From JBLIAZ01 sp047632015 (GTDB lineage Bacteria; Bacteroidota; Bacteroidia; Flavobacteriales_C; GCA-002722245), in assembly GCA_047632015.1 (NCBI GenBank), contig JBLIBC010000162.1, positions 1 through 6,178 of the forward strand: DNA of 6,178 nt, given 5' to 3'. The notes under the pieces are model-generated. The model ran no database searches. It was not told where the DNA came from and worked only from the letters and a program-made list of their open reading frames with translations. Positions 5,679 through 6,178 of this stretch are shown here, piece by piece (the first letter of the stretch is position 1; the number at the start of each line of letters is the position of its first letter). A program made the translations under genes and the position numbers.

Positions 5679-5933
5679 ATGAAAAAAGATACGCATCCAG
5701 AAAATTACAGGTTAGTTTGTTTCAAAGACATGTCTAACAACCACGAATTCATAACTAAGTCATGTGCTGAGACTAAGGACGTGATTGATGTAGACGGAAC
5801 TGAATACCCATTGTTTAAATTGGATATCAGTAACAAATCACATCCTTTTTATACTGGAAAAATGAATTTAGTGGATTCTGCTGGTAGAATTGATAAGTTC
5901 AAAAACAGATACAAGAGTCACATTAAGAAATAA
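5679..5933 (+). CDS. rpmE2: 50S ribosomal protein L31 type B
   Basis: 84-residue protein of the large ribosomal subunit, at the bridge between subunits. The sequence starts MKKDTHPENYRLVCFKDMS and contains the L31 hallmark HPFYTGK (55-61) followed by a basic C-terminal tail, GRIDKFKNRYKSHIKK. It lacks the CxxC zinc-ribbon pairs of type A L31; its only cysteines, C14 and C29, are isolated. It is therefore the zinc-independent type B, which seems to be the usual L31 in Bacteroidota. The ATG at 5679 was chosen over an in-frame TTG at 5649 because the protein then starts exactly as the family does and the TTG lies within the promoter. It forms a single-gene unit with its own promoter and terminator. 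Confidence 0.96.
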   Translation: MKKDTHPENYRLVCFKDMSNNHEFITKSCAETKDVIDVDGTEYPLFKLDISNKSHPFYTGKMNLVDSAGRIDKFKNRYKSHIKK

Positions 5934-5949
5934 TATTTCTTACATATAT

Positions 5950-5980
5950 AAAAAAGCCTTGCGATTGCGAGGCTTTTTTT
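5950..5980 (+). terminator. Intrinsic terminator after rpmE2
   Basis: The stem GCCTTGC (5956-5962) and GCGAGGC (5967-5973), seven pairs with one T-G wobble and a GATT loop, is followed by seven T and preceded by six A. The A/T flanks extend the stem, so it could also terminate transcription arriving from the right, although the wobble becomes a C-A mismatch on that strand. It lies 16 nt after the L31 stop codon. Confidence 0.9.
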
Positions 5981-6001
5981 ATGCGCTAAGTTTTAGCGTG
6001 T
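5981..6001 (+). repeat. Second stem-loop directly after the terminator
   Basis: CGCTAA (5984-5989) and TTAGCG (5993-5998) form a perfect 6-bp stem with a GTT loop. As plus-strand RNA it extends to nine pairs (5981-5983 with 5999-6001) using two G-U wobbles; on the other strand those would be mismatches. No T-tract follows. It may be a backup structure or the edge of the degenerate repeat DNA that follows. Confidence 0.4.
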
Positions 6002-6178
6002 CCTGAGAAAAGCAAGAATCAAAGAATATTTAACTTAGAGTGAGAAAAACGTTAAAATAAGCGACAGCCATTCTCTATTAAATAGTTGTCACACAATCGA
6101 CGTCTTCGTTAGGACCTGAGGAATCTATTTTATTCAAATAAGACCGCATGTACTAAAGTCAATTAAAATAGAGTAATC
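6002..6178. repeat. Gene-free right end with probable degenerate palindromic interspersed repeats
   Basis: No credible open frame, tRNA or promoter is seen. At 6124-6172 a perfect 9-bp inverted repeat, TCTATTTTA (6124-6132) and TAAAATAGA (6164-6172), encloses 31 nt that hold a smaller inverted repeat, TTATT and AATAA (6130-6141). The left arm continues outward as GAGGAATCT, with TGTCACAC and CGACG further out. This resembles, from memory, the interspersed Bacteroidota palindromes that read TGTCATTCCGA...GAGGAATCT. The stretch from 6001 (TCCTGAGAAAAGCAAGAATC) resembles another common repeat type, CATCCTGAG...GAAGAATC. Both look decayed and the right one may run past the edge. Assignment rests on resemblance only. 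Confidence 0.35.

Overview
The window looks like an AT-rich chromosomal segment from a Bacteroidota bacterium, probably of the order Flavobacteriales. Four things point there: the F-type ATP synthase gene order (atpZ, a small membrane protein, then a-c-b-delta-alpha); a subunit a with a cleavable-looking lipoprotein leader; promoters of the form TTTG/TTG - about 20 bp - TAnnTTTG with no clear Shine-Dalgarno sites; and a zinc-free type B ribosomal protein L31. No genus can be named from the sequence alone.

Positions 1-4579 (minus strand, read right to left) hold the ATP synthase cluster: atpZ, a 127-residue four-helix membrane protein that resembles DUF6168 or AtpI, atpB (a), atpE (c), atpF (b), atpH (delta) and the first 423 codons of atpA (alpha), which runs off the left edge. 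atpZ and the small membrane gene are joined by a TAATG stop/start overlap and are probably assembly or ion-supply helpers. A good Bacteroidota-type promoter lies in the 101-bp gap before atpB, so the structural genes can be transcribed separately from the helpers. An 11-bp perfect hairpin separates atpE from atpF, and atpE has a U-rich leader; both could help make more subunit c than its neighbours, as the c-ring requires. Beta, gamma and epsilon are not in view.

Positions 4580-4699 are a divergent intergenic region. To its right on the plus strand lie a cytoplasmic LD-carboxypeptidase (peptidoglycan tetrapeptide recycling, family S66) and rpmE2 (L31 type B). rpmE2 has its own strong promoter and is followed by a clear intrinsic terminator.

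Positions 5981-6178 have no gene. They hold a second stem-loop and, at the right edge, an inverted-repeat segment containing GAGGAATCT. It resembles the degenerate interspersed palindromic repeats common in Bacteroidota intergenic DNA.

No new defence, mobile or biosynthetic system is visible. The unusual points are the architecture of subunit a, the shape of subunit c, and the regulatory DNA around atpB and atpE.
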